Of a stretch of DNA of 64,000 nt, positions 1 through 10,907 are shown piece after piece (position 1 is the first letter of the stretch; every line of letters begins with the position of its first letter). The notes below the pieces were generated by a model. That model did no database searches and was not told where the DNA came from. It was given only the letters and a program-made list of their open reading frames with translations. This stretch comes from Selaginella moellendorffii (lineage: Eukaryota > Streptophyta > Lycopodiopsida > Selaginellales > Selaginellaceae): contig NW_003314340.1 of NCBI RefSeq assembly GCF_000143415.4, positions 251,772-315,771 on the forward strand. The letters are read 5' to 3'. The position numbers and the translations under genes are program-made.

Positions 1-660
1 TTTTTGTTTCATTTCTATTTTTTCTCTTTTTTTCCTCATTTTTTCTTCTTTATTTTTCCAAGTGTCTAGTTTGCATTTAACATTTATCTTATTGGGTTTT
101 TCCCTCTAGTATTAAATTTTACACTACATTTCTCTTTATTTCTTTGTTTCTATTTCTCTTCTTTTCTTTTGGTTTTTTATTTTATTTTTCTTTCTTTGTT
201 TGCATTTTTCTCTTTTGGGCATTTGAACAACATGATTTTTACAACTAGGCTGTGGGTTCTCTTTTCCCTAGAGCTTACTCACTCAATTGTTGTTGGTCAC
301 TTGTTGGGATGCAAAATATAGCTTAAAGCACTTAAAATAATTTTAATTCCTAAAATATCCTTATCTCTTTGTATAAAAGCCTAATGAGTGAATAACATTT
401 ATGATATTTAGGGCATTTGGTTGTGCAATGAAGGTGATGAAAGTTTGAGTTAGAAAGGTTAGGAAATAGCATTTATCTCCTAATAGTCAAAGTGCTTGAA
501 GAGTGGCAGCATAACATTTCAAGGTATACATAGATAATGTGGGACTGAAACACTTATTGTCACAACCTAACATTTGGGGAAAATAAGGTTGGTGGGGTAA
601 TGCTTTAATTAAGTTTGATTGCATAAGTTAGAGAAGATCAATATTGTGGCAAATACTATA
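1..660. other. AT-rich stretch, no gene seen
   Basis: The first ~240 bases are strongly T-rich with runs of TTTCTTT. The rest is AT-rich with no open frame or splice pattern that I recognise. It probably belongs to eroded repeat sequence outside the nested elements. Confidence 0.5.
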
Positions 661-807
661 ATTTGGAAAGCAAGTCTGGAGTTGATGGTATCTAACACAA
701 TAACAACCTTCTAAAATAATATGTGGATAGTGTATAAGGACAATGAATCAACATAGAAGGTGTTGCTAAGGAAAAATGCGACATGAAACATTCTTTATTA
801 AGACAAT

Positions 808-996
808 TTGCCTAATAAAGAGAAAGTAGGTTATATAAAATGTAATGGATTCATTTATTATAAAAAAATGAGGGTGCATATTCCAAAAGAGGAAATAAGG
901 AAATTAACATTAAAAAAATGTCATAACAGGCTTCTTAAGGGATATAATAAAGTACCCAAGACTATAGGTTTGCTCAAGAGAAGTATCATTGATTGA
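808..996 (+). pseudogene. Decayed Ty3/gypsy integrase zinc-finger relic
   Basis: The 62-residue frame resembles the H2C2 zinc-binding head of gypsy integrases. It has a 'GFIYYKKMRVHIP' stretch (family: short strand plus basic residue plus proline), then KKCHNRLLKGYNKVPKTIGLLKRS, where intact proteins have His-x(n)-Gly-His and a Lys-Thr-x-x-x-Leu-Lys-Arg helix. The second histidine is lost. The surrounding bases are AT-rich, as expected for an old methylated copy. It points in the opposite direction to the integrase remnant at 1.6-2.7 kb, so it is a separate element. The call rests on pattern only. Confidence 0.4.
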
Positions 997-1254
997 ATAT
1001 AAATAAAAATATACAAAACTATGTAAATACATGCCAAATATATTAGTAGTGAAAGTTATGACTAAAACTAGTGGGGTTTATAACAAAACCTCCCAATCCT
1101 TGATCATTCGTAGAAACTTTTTATAATGAACTTTATCACAAGATTCCCCCCAAGCAAGGGTTGTGAAATGGTTTTTGAAAATGACATAATTTATACCCAC
1201 AAAAAAAGTGAATGCAAAAGGTATGGTTGTGAGTGTTTGGAATGTGAATGTGAG

Positions 1255-1430
1255 TGATTGGAATATGGAAAAGAAATACAGAAAATGTGCATATCAATTA
1301 GCCCAAAAACCCTAGCTTATATACATGAGCGAGTGGTCCGAATTGAAACCAATTTGACGGCTACCAAAACCCCACTACATTAATATTAGTATACGGCATC
1401 ATAACTGTACACTTGGCCCTCACATCATCC
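1255..1430 (-). repeat. Left terminal repeat of old minus-strand gypsy element
   Basis: This stretch is repeated with scattered substitutions at 43418-43798. Shared landmarks include 'catatcaattagcccaaaa', 'gacggctaccaaaa' and 'cacttggccctcaca'. The two copies bracket the whole 1.3-43.8 kb nest. The right copy is interrupted by a small solo LTR. No clean target duplication is visible outside them, so exact ends are uncertain. Confidence 0.55.
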
Positions 1431-1642
1431 CCTTTTCTCAGAATAATGGAAGACCATCAGAGTTCTCTTATAGACAGGCCGAGATCTAAAGGAACGTTAG
1501 GAGGAGGTATTGGTGGATCTATAGGTGGTATTAACTACTTATGATCCCTTTGTATGAAGCGTTTCAACCACTACACATGCACAATCTCCAAAGGATCGGC
1601 CTGCTGGATGTTATGCCGAACCTCATAAATTTGTGGTCCAAC

Positions 1643-2991
1643 TTACCGCAACACCCGATATGGTCCTTTCCACTGTGCAAGGAGCCCCTTAGATAAACCA
1701 TGTTTCGTAAGATGGGGAAAATAGACTAACACCAAATCATCCACTTTGTACTCTGCAAGTGGACGATGATGGGAGTTATAACGCTGTTGTTGTCCCACTT
1801 GTATGCGGCCTAAGTGTTTTGTAGACTCAGCTTGAACAAGTAGAAGAATGCTCGTCAAATATTGATCCCATGATCTAGCATCGGCAGCTCGTAGCAATCG
1901 TGAAGGTAAACCCAGCTCCATTAATAATATTGGATCATGATCATATAGAAGTTATATGGTGAAGCACCAATAAAACTCTACACCCCTGTGATATATGCAT
2001 ACCAAAGAGACGGCAAATAACCATCCCAATCCAAATGTTGAAAGTTCATATATTTCACAATCATCCTTTTGAATGTCCAAACGAGCCGCTCTACCAGATC
2101 ATTTGATTGTGAATGATAAGCACTCGTGAAAGTGTGGCGTATCCCCAACCGAGACATCAAAACATGAAATGCCTCAGCCATAAATGTGGGACCATTATCC
2201 GAAAGAATCTGCTCTGGACAAGAATGCAGAAACACCACTCGATTGAGGAGGAAGTACCCAACAATAGTTGCAGAGTCGCTAATAAGAGCAGCAACTTCCA
2301 CCCAACGAGTTAAGTAGTCAAAAGCAATAATAACATACTCATTGCTAGTAGTTAACCATGGAAAAGGTCCCATAAGATCAAACGCCACCAACTCAAATGG
2401 AAGGGAAATGGCAATTGACTCCAACCATCCTTTTGCAACACGAGGGGGAATATTACAAGCTTGGCACCAAATGTAACTACGCAAATACCGGATAATATCA
2501 CGTCGCATCTCTGGCCAATATAAAGATCTGTGCAGCTTCTCGGTTACACGACAATGTCCCATATGCCCACCGAGAACAGGAAAATCATGGTAGGCATGGA
2601 GAAGCCGCGGAATAAAGACAGAAGGCACCACCAACCATAAATGATCATCAGGATCTATCCCAAAAAAATAAAAAAGGCTGTTTTCAAGGTGATATTGAGA
2701 ATGTAAATGCCAAAATGGCAAGTCATCAGCAAGTCATCAGCAAGTGATGCAGGATTCTCAAATCCATCTCGAAGCCTTCGAATCCATGGCTCAATCTTTT
2801 GAGCCTTGCGAACCTCATCAAGAGAAGGTAGATCTTTCTTTGCACCTTGTGGACACTAAATATCAAGTACAGCAACTACCGATGGCATAGAATCCTTGTC
2901 TAGAAAATCCACAGATGCTAGACCAATAGACTTGTCAGAAATACGATAAGAGAGTGGAGAAGGAAGAGGAGCTCGAGAAAGGGCATTAGCA
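1643..2991 (-). pseudogene. Ty3/gypsy pol remnant: RNase H tail and integrase
   Basis: Read on the minus strand, the remnant opens near 2990 with 'KFSRLHANALSRAP', matching the end of a gypsy RNase H domain. A 247-residue frame (2721-1978) follows with the integrase zinc finger (His-x-His then WCQAC) and core motifs 'VAFDLMGPF' (first Asp), 'ILSDNGPTF' (second Asp) and 'SNDLVERL' (Glu). After stop codons, a further frame (1921-1643) carries the integrase C-terminal 'KGPYRVLR' strand. Stops and frameshifts interrupt the chain. Upstream RNase H and reverse transcriptase are displaced by the insertion of repeat X at 2992. It is a dead element and the oldest recognisable layer of the nest. Confidence 0.85.
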
Positions 2992-3324
2992 TGTAAGCGA
3001 CTAAATTTTCCATTCTACTTTAGTCACTTAACCACACCTCTGACCACTTGGAGGAGTCTCACTCACAACCTCTATAAGTCCTATTTCGGACTTGGGCTTG
3101 CTAGCCCCGAGAATGGCATCCCTGCCACTCAACCTTTGCACTTGGTCCAAGTGCTCCACGTGTCCGATCCCATGACCAACACCCCAAAGTACTATTGACA
3201 TATCAGCCTGTTATGCTAAGGCCATGCCCCTTCATCTTGGTCACACTGGTGGTCTAACACCACCTGCATCACAATCCCGTCTCTCAAGGACTGGGCCATC
3301 CATCCATGAGTGATCATCCCAGAT
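2992..3324 (-). repeat. LTR-type repeat X, left part (split by insertion)
   Basis: It begins TGTAAGCG right after the ANALSR codons of the older gypsy, as an LTR with TG...CA ends would. The sequence stops at 3324, where the plus-strand gypsy element begins, and resumes at 35231. An uninterrupted inverted copy lies at 40668-41593. This gives a direct empty-site comparison and fixes the insertion point. Confidence 0.7.
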
Positions 3325-4236
3325 TGTCACGAATGTGACTTTGGGTATCGAAAGATACTTGTCGGCCAGTCCTTACGGGCACTCTTTCCTTACTACCACG
3401 ACGGCAGGAGGTCGGTACTGTTGGTCCCTTTTATAGTCTCCACTCAAGCTAGTTGAGAAACTGGTCATCGCATGTGCACTTGACCAGATGAGCATAAGGA
3501 CGGAATTCCTACATGCTATTTGTCAAGCATACTTGACTTGGTTAGAGAAACTCATTCGCTGACTTGCACTTGCTAGTGTTGGGAACCCCCGTGATATTGA
3601 GACTAGTCCCTCAATATTCGATTGATGATAGCTTACCGTGTCTGCCAAACACCCTCGCTATCATGCCCTTAGTGTTGGTCTCATTTCGGTCCCATATACT
3701 ATTTATGGAAAGTGTCTAGATTCGCTCATTTGGCATATCTACAGAATGTAGAGATCAGCCTGAACACAATGGTGTTCGTCCCGTGTCCAAATTCGCAATC
3801 TAAGGCCATTCCATATTTAGTAAGTTTCGGACTTGTCCCAGAGACTAACTCCTGGTACTAAGGGAGGCTTGGGGTGAAATCCCAAAGCGTGTGTCCCTCA
3901 AGGGGGGGGGGGGGGGGTTCTAAATGTATAGTAGGGATAGTGGTTGGAATGCATGTCCGACCACCTGAGACATTAGTTTGGCTCCCGTTGGGCTGTGTCG
4001 CTCTTTGTTCTGCGTCCGGCTTGGGTCTAAGCCCAAGCTCCACGCTGCTCTAGTCGGTGGAGTACCCTCCTCCTCACGTTGGGCCATCGGTATGCCAAAA
4101 TTGTGCCAGACTTCGTCTGACACCATTTTGTGTGCAGGTGCTGGATACGGGGAGCTGGTGCTCGTGGGATTGTACCGGACCCTCGTTTCGTAGTGCAACG
4201 GGCTTGGAGTTCGGCTCCAAATTCAGGTGTGCTACA
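3325..4236 (+). repeat. 5' LTR (912 bp)
   Basis: It runs TGTCACGAATG... to ...GTGCTACA and is about 96% alike to the 3' LTR by eye. It contains an 18-base G run near 3901-3918. It keeps about 100 bp (around 3512-3613) that the 3' LTR has lost. Heavily decayed relatives are seen at 59.8 and 62.6 kb. Confidence 0.9.
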
Positions 4237-4250
4237 TTTGGTATCAGAGG
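4237..4250 (+). other. Primer-binding site (initiator tRNA-Met)
   Basis: TTTGGTATCAGAGG follows the 5' LTR directly. TGGTATCAGAG is the usual complement of the plant initiator tRNA-Met 3' end used by many gypsy elements. Confidence 0.85.
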
Positions 4251-4428
4251 AATTGTCTTAGCGATTTCTATCCAACTTTTGTCAGATTTTCTGACTCAAG
4301 TTGCATACACAGAGACTTTTCTAGTAGATCCGAAGCGACCTGTGTAGGATTAGTTGGATAGCACCATTCGGTAAGAACGTTGTATGCATGTTCAGTTACT
4401 GATAGAGGCATGCATGCAGCTAGCAGGA

Positions 4429-5112
4429 TGGTGAAGAGGAACCGTGCTGATGACGCTGAAACCTCTAGACGGGCGAATCGAGAGGACGAAACTCCTGCTA
4501 GAGATGCTGTGGAAGGGGCTGAGGCCGAGTCGGAAGAGGATGAGCCAAATGCTGCAGCACTGCAGCGCACGGCTCATGAAGTCAAGATCGAGAATTTGCG
4601 AAAGGAGATTCGCAAATTGAAGAAGGAGAACAAGAAGAGGAAGAAAGAAGCTGAGGCAGCTAAACCAGCCAAGCCTAAGCAACCGGACTCCTCCTCTAGT
4701 TCTGAGGACGATGAAGTTCTGTAGCCACCCCCGGTTGCACGAGTTTCAAAGTTCAAGCCTCCAAAACCATCCAACTTCAGAGGCATGTGGGACTATCAAG
4801 TTTTGGAAGACTGGGTCTACGATATGGAAAACTATTTCATAGCAGCAGACGTAGATGATCGTACGAAAGTTGCGTGCGCGCAATCCTTTCTCACCGATCA
4901 TGCCAAAACTTGGTGGTGCCAGGTGTGTGCTGAAAAAGGGCAGACTAGAAGTTGGACCAAGATGCGGTCTCGTATCCGTAAGGAATACTTGCCGGATAAT
5001 CTTGGTCTGAGACTTTGCGCAAAGCTGCGGCGGTTAAGGACCTTATGCATTACGTTAATGCGTTTGCTCAGAAGCGCATTATGATTGCAAATATGAGTGA
5101 CGAAGATGCTCG
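4429..5112 (+). pseudogene. gag, N-terminal part, cut by DNA transposon B
   Basis: The frame starts with a Lys/Arg- and Glu-rich coiled segment (residues ~1-80), then a Ser/Glu acidic stretch. It then enters a retrotransposon gag domain (MENYF, 'CAQSFLTDHAKTWW'). An in-frame TAG at 4722-4724 breaks it. A one-base loss near 5008-5012 shifts the frame before 'TLRKAAAVKDLMHYVNAF'. The reading frame meets the transposon at 5113 in an Ala-Arg codon pair. It continues in frame at 30944 when one CTCG copy is removed, which shows that the transposon sits inside gag codons. Confidence 0.85.
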
Positions 5113-5136
5113 AAGCTCTATTTCGTTAAAGTGGGA
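5113..5136 (+). repeat. Terminal inverted repeat of copy B, left
   Basis: It begins AAGCTCTATTTCGTTAAAGT and ends GGGA. The flanking duplication CTCG is at 5109-5112. Just inside lies a short inverted GTGGGA/TCCCAC pair. Confidence 0.9.
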
Positions 5137-5341
5137 ATTGTCATTATCCCACTTGTAAAATAAGGTTTCCAAACCTTTATATAGTATATAAATATAACAA
5201 AATTCAATTGCATTGAGGCACATGCCATTTTATTTTAAACAAGGAAATGTCTACTCAATCACTTCTCCTCCCCTTGCCACTGCTTCACCTCTCTCTTCTC
5301 CTTGTCATCGTCGTCCAATTTCTTTCCATCCTTTTAATATT

Positions 5342-5365
5342 AAGCTCTATTTCGTTAAAGTGGGA
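5342..5365 (+). repeat. Terminal inverted repeat of copy A, left
   Basis: It has the same 24 bases as the B end. The next bases (TTTATTCAG...) match the outer right end of B at 30895-30915, so this is the transposase-side end of the element. Confidence 0.9.
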
Positions 5366-5957
5366 TTTATTCAGTAAAATGGGACTAGGTACAAATTTTC
5401 AAGTATTTGAAAATGACGTGAAATTATATGTTTTTTGTCTAGGGGCTAGACATATCTGGGGCATGGTGACTAGCGCGGTGACTTTGTGTCCAGACTGAGT
5501 CCATCTGGTTGTATAATAAATCTCATTGTCAAGGTGAACAAGCCGAATCTGAAGCTAAAGAAGAGCGATGGCATGCGCGCACACACTATTTGTTTGTTCA
5601 TTGAGCGTGTGGTGAGCTTTCCAAGATGAACGTCATTCCTATTAGCCAGACATATAACTTAATGGTGAGAACATTTAGATATTATTCAATGTTATCTTTT
5701 TCTAACGAATCTAATTGTGAAGGTGTAGCAAGAGGCATTGCTAGTCTGGAGAAGTCATTTAACTCATTTGACCCTTAGTGTATTTTCATGAAACTAAATA
5801 ACATTCATATTATTAAGGAATTTCTCTAGTACCTTTTTTTTACGACATAGAGGCTTGCATTTCTTTCAAAGGTGATTTAGTAAAAGGCCTGAGGGCACAT
5901 GCCATTCTATTTCTCAGACCGGTATTAAGATATACTAGTGCAAAGGGCCACATGCCA
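5366..5957 (-). other. Copy A sequence between TIR and transposase stop
   Basis: No further coding is visible downstream of the transposase stop. The stretch contains three partial palindrome sites (near 5569, 5891 and 5945), one overlapping the stop codon context. It probably holds the 3' UTR and terminal transposase-binding region. It is mirrored at 30324-30915 in copy B. Confidence 0.5.
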
Positions 5958-8900
5958 TCACGCCTCCTCTGATTCAGATTCGGATTGTTCACCTTGAAAT
6001 AAAATACATTAGAAACTTAGTAAAGGAATATTAATGAATCTCACCTTGAACCCGGGTTATGAATGCTCTTGCTGCATCTCTTGCATGGTCTGGCAAGGTG
6101 ATGGTGGCACTCTGCTTCCGCATCCAACCATGCACAACATTATCCACCGATATGCTCATGCTGGGATCCCTTGGATTCAGCACCCATCTTTTTTCTAGGC
6201 AATCCTTCGTATATCCGGAACTTGGCTTGAACCACTCCACAGTTACATTGAAGGAGTTAGTTTCCGCGTCCTCCTCTGCATCAGTGATGCAGCGCCCCAC
6301 CCATATCATTTGTTTTTTATTACTGGGTCTGACAAGCACGACCATTCCTTTGCAGACCTGTACTGGATTGAATGCTGAATCTGGCTTCTTGTTCCTCGGC
6401 CCACAATAGTGATCCTCAACATCGTTATCTGTCACTGCATTTCCAGAGGACATTGTTCCGGTACTATCTGGTGCTCTGGGTTCTGGCCAAAAGGACTCTT
6501 CCAATTCTTCATATACAACCGGCCCATTTTGGATAGCAGATATAATCTTCTCCCAGTATTCGAGCAAAGGCTTGCACCTCTTAAAATAGGATTCTCCACC
6601 AAACACCAACCCCCTCTTCCAGAAGGCAATATGCTGTCTAATCCCGGCCACTATACTTTCCTGGTCTTTGAGTCCATCCGGGTGCATCGGCCGTGGGGAA
6701 CCTTGAGGAATCATAGGTTCCCCAGTTATGGGATCTCTCTTGAAGAGTTCAATGCCTTCCACTGGCAGCCACACTGTGTCCCATTCTCTCATCTTGTACC
6801 TCATCACTGGAGCACCGTCACGCATGCTGAAATGAAACTGAAGAGGCTTGGAGTGGCCAATCAGCGTTTCGGATCCGTCCCTGATGTAGCCTCTTACAAA
6901 CCCCTTAAAGTCTGGAACCTCTGTCACAAGTGCAGCTTCAACAGTGCCTTTGATGCAATTTTGGAATTCATCGTAGAGTTGTGGGAGGGTGAGGACATTG
7001 GATCGCCGGAGGGACTCTGCCAGGTGACTGAACATGGCATCGACGTCTTCATGAGTGTGCCCAACCATGAGAAAGCCAAGTGTAACCGTTTCAAATATGC
7101 CTTTGGCAACAAGCATCACCAAGTACGCGAAGACGTACATGTTTTTGTTCTCACTGCCAGCATTGTCTGTTTGGAGCAGAAGATGGGGTGGAAGGCCACA
7201 TCGGCCGCAAGAACTTCCTTGAGATTCTGCTTCGTTTGGATGAGGCTGTGCATTCACTGGGCGACCAGCCTCGTCGGAATGGCATGAGGCCTCACGTGAT
7301 AACCCTACAATCTGACGGCCAACATATTCACTGGGATGGCATGGGGCCCCACGCGATACTGCAAGCCTTTGCTCCTCCTCCAGCTGAACCCTGTATGGGG
7401 TTCGATCGACAAGGGCCTTATGCAAGGGTTGGCCGTTCAGCTCAGTCTGCGCACTTTGCAGAGACCTTAAGTGTTTTGCTAGGGACGCAATCATCATGTT
7501 TGCACCCCCGCCACCCCATAGAGGTACAAAGAAGTTCCCATAGTTCTGGGCACCATGCCCATGAGCGATTATGCCAAACAGAGACACAGGCAGCTGCATG
7601 GATGAAGAGATTGCCTTGGGGGCAGGATTGAGTCGAGGTAAGCACGTCTTTTTCTGGTCCATTTTGTCGTGGATGATGCAGAGGTAAGAGTCAGGTCTCT
7701 CCATGGAGAGAATCCTGTTATGATAATATGCAGTCCTGCAGCTTCTCTGCTCGATGTTGTGGTCGAGCCGCCTTCTAACCAACGTCTCTCGCTCTTGAGC
7801 GCTGCAAGAATTCTTCGACAAAGCCATTTTGATAGCAGTGCACTCGTCACACTTTGAAAAGCTGGAGTACTTTCTTATACTCACATCCCTGAACCTGTTG
7901 CTCCACAATCTACTAAATCTAGATTGGCTCAGCTTCCTGTAGCCATTACTCTGGAGTTCCCGATTCACATCTTCCAATATGGCCCCCTTAGTATACATGG
8001 AAGGGAGAACTCGTTGGGTGTCTCGTGTTCCATCTTCCAAGAGGCGGGTTTTATGTGGTTGCTGCTCGCTACATGTCTCGACAAACCTCTTGAAGATTGC
8101 CTCTCCATATACAACATGACCCCTAGTTTTGTGCGTACCGTCGTTCCCATGGACTGCCTGTTGAACCCTTTGTTCCTCGAACTCAGTTTTGATTCTGTAG
8201 AATGTGGTTCGAGGGACTCCATAAATGATTCTCCATGCCTTCATGCAGACCAAACCCCTCTGGAAGACCATGCCCCCCACCTGATGTTCTGAAGCATCAA
8301 CAGATGACCGTAATGCCTCATACACAAAATTGCGAGCTGCCTTCCAGGACAATGTCTTGTATCTTGCTCTCTCCTCTTCAATAGCATCCCAATCAGCATG
8401 TTGACAGCACCTCCTCTTGCAACAAGCAACTGTCGAGACCATTCGAACCTCCATCGCCATTTTCTGCCTTTTCGGTTCGTTGCTCAGATCCCTTTGGCTG
8501 CGCTGTAGGAAGGTGTACTTTCTTTTCCTATAAAGAGATGTTCTGTCATCAGTTGTAGTGGTGTTTGATTGTGAATCCTTCACATTCTCAAACACTAAAT
8601 GCCTCAATTTCCACCGCACAATGCTTCCAATAGTCAGACTGTTTTCTTCTGTGTCAACAACCTCTAAAATTGCAACTCCAATATCATCCCAGCCCAATTC
8701 TTGATTAGTAACCGCATCTCTTGGATCGACAACTGTGGCTAAGCCCTCAGCTACCACCTCCCTCTCGGGGTTGTTTAGAAACACCTTTGCCTGAATCCAT
8801 GTAGCACGGTTCTTAAGATCCACGGAGGGAACATGCGTCGCACTTGCGCTGTCCCTAACATTTGCTTTCTTCTGCAGATTTTTCAAGGCAACAACAACAT

Positions 8901-9099
8901 TTACCCCGACGACCATCTCTCCTCGTTCAATAGCGACCACATTCCCATCGAAGACAGTCTCTACTGATACAGTAGCATTGCCTTCCCCAAGCCTTTGACA
9001 GTGTATAACAAAGTTCCGATCCATAGACACAAGGGTCCCTTTTGCAACTCTCTTCCCACCATTCAAAATGTAAACCTTTTCCCCAACCTTGAAGGCCAT
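5958..9099 (-). CDS. Transposase-like protein of copy A (DUF7869-type core)
   Basis: The main exon 9099-6045 and a short exon 5992-5958 join through a GT-AG intron. They give about 1,029 residues ending in an acidic EQSESESEEA tail. The start follows a good 3' splice site (TTTCAG-AATGG), so a 5' untranslated exon is likely. In order the protein shows: a strand-rich N-terminus with KVGEKVYIL; a Cys cluster 'CCKRRCCQH' (~221); a helix-turn-helix-like 'VPRTTFYRIKTEF' (~300); 'SKCDEC' (~415); 'HDKMDQKKT' (~476); 'QTDNAGSENKN' (~643); and 'VGHTHEDVDAMFSHL' (~679). The Asp/His/Glu motifs resemble the DUF7869 family, which I infer to be an RNase H-fold transposase core. Two palindrome copies form a spacer inside the core (residues ~580-605). 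It is intact here and broken in copy B. Confidence 0.82.
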
Positions 9100-9457
9100 T
9101 CTGAAAGTGCAGAAAAGAAGTTAAGACCATACAAAAAATGATTGGAGAATGGCCTAAATCATAACATACCAAATAGCATGAGGCCACATGCCATTATTCA
9201 AACATGCTATTGACACCCACGTGAAATTTCACATTCACAAAATTGGCATGAGGCCTCATGCCATCTTGATATACACACAGCTGCAAGCAAGTAAAAACAT
9301 ACATGACAATACGCTAGCCATGAAATTGCAAGGGCCCAAGATGGCATGTGGCCTCATGCCATTTCTAAATGTGGTCCTAAACCATTCCATGGTGAACATA
9401 CCAGGAAGCACAAGTGCCGAATATCAAGAGGAAGCGGTAGCCACACCAAAGACAGTG
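9100..9457 (-). promoter_or_regulatory. Transposase upstream region with three palindromes
   Basis: It holds palindrome sites at 9173-9194, 9243-9264 and 9341-9362, two of them near perfect. The 3' splice site of a presumed untranslated leader exon is just before the start codon. The clustering ahead of the transposase fits a regulatory role, but that is inference. Confidence 0.45.
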
Positions 9458-10907
9458 TGTAAGCCAAAAAATTTTCCTTTTCAATTTGCCAGCTTACCTC
9501 GCCTATCCGACCAACTCTGCCTTGGCTTGTGCTAAGTTCCCTCGCCAAGGTTCTCGCCTATGGTGCCAGCTCCTACTTGGTTTCAGCTACTTACTGCACG
9601 AGCAACGGAGTGTTAGCCATCCATCTACGGATTCCCAAATCTCTCCCAATCCCCCTCCCCGGGTTAGACTGGACTTAAGGTTCGGCCACACTCCCCGCAG
9701 GCACAAGCAGCCAAGCACACCAAGCCTCCAGATTCCTAACACCCCAAGGTACCACAAGGCTTGATCATGGGACCCTCTAAATCCCAAGCCTTGGGTGCAG
9801 CACTTGCTTCGGGACGTCGGGGCGAAACACCGTGGCCTAACGGCCCGGTATTGGTACCTCTCGCCCCCCCACTTCCATCCCGAAGGGAAGGCCCAAGGCC
9901 CCGGAAGGGCGAGGACCAATGAGCCACAAGGTACTCAAGTGGGGCACCACTCCACCTGAGCCGGGAGCACCGCTGTCGGTTTCCCTTTCGGGAGTGGGAG
10001 CTGCTCTTGAGCACTTCCTTGGATGGCCCCTCCGGCACCAGCCAAGTCCATGCTCACTCCCACCCAAGGCCCCTCGGTCCTAGTCCCAACCTCAAGTCGG
10101 TTTGGAAGCCCAACTGGAGAGTCCCTTCTAAACTGGTTCCTAGACCTCACTATCCCTACTATACTTTTTGAACCCCCTGCAGCCCCCCCCCCCTGGGAGA
10201 CGCACGCTTTGGGCTTTCACCCCTTGACCCGTATTAGTATTTGGACTTAGTCTCTGGCTCGATCCTCGACTTGGTCCCATCCGATGAACTCTTTGTCATT
10301 TCGGTCAAGCTTTTGGGGATCCTTTAGCCTACGACTTCCCGAGAGGTCACCCAGTCCAGTACTATTCAAACCCAAGGACACTTAACCCCAAATATCCCAA
10401 GACCCTTAACCGATTGGAAAAGGGGGTGCACTCTTGTTCATGGGCCCTTTCCCTCTATATTTGAACCCCATGGATCGTCTCTCAAGTCGTTCCCTTTGGT
10501 TACTTACAATCCACCACGCTTCCCTGCAAGTTCATGCCCTCGTGAACGGAAGCTGAGAGCCGCAGCTCTCCCGAGAGCCCCGCTCTCTTGACACCCTACC
10601 CCTCGGGTCGAGCCCAGCGGGAACAAACTGGACTAGCTAGATGTCAATCAACATGTGGTGTGATTCCCTTAGCCAACCAACAGAGTCGGACCCAAGACCG
10701 CTCTGATACCAAATGTAAGCTCCTGAGTTTGGACTTCCCGGGAGGTCACCCAGCCCAGTACTATTCAAACCCAAGGACACTTAACCCCAAATATCCCAAG
10801 ACCCTTAACCGATTGGAAAAGGGGGTGCACTCTTGTTCATGGGCCCTTTCCCTCTATATTTGAACCCCATGGATCGTCTCTCAAGTCGTTCCCTTTGGTT
10901 GCTTACA
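9458..10907 (-). mobile_element. Small LTR retrotransposon inserted in copy A
   Basis: Copy B lacks this block. The flanks carry the 5-bp duplication CAGTG (9453-9457 and 10908-10912). Ends are TGTAAGCC...GCTTACA. Two LTR-like parts are visible: a long one (9458-10508, ~1,051 bp) related to the solo LTR at 38684, and a 194-bp one (10714-10907). Between them, the minus strand reads TTTGGTATCAGAG right after the short LTR, an initiator-Met primer site. No protein is coded. It resembles a TRIM-like or otherwise deleted non-autonomous element with unequal LTRs. Confidence 0.8.
10714..10907 (-). repeat. Short (194-bp) LTR
   Basis: It runs TGTAAGCTCC...TTGCTTACA on the plus strand. Most of it (from GACTTCCC) is repeated at 10329-10508. 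The same short LTR stands alone at 43497-43689, with its own target duplication, and as a decayed trace at 60740-60890. Confidence 0.8.
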
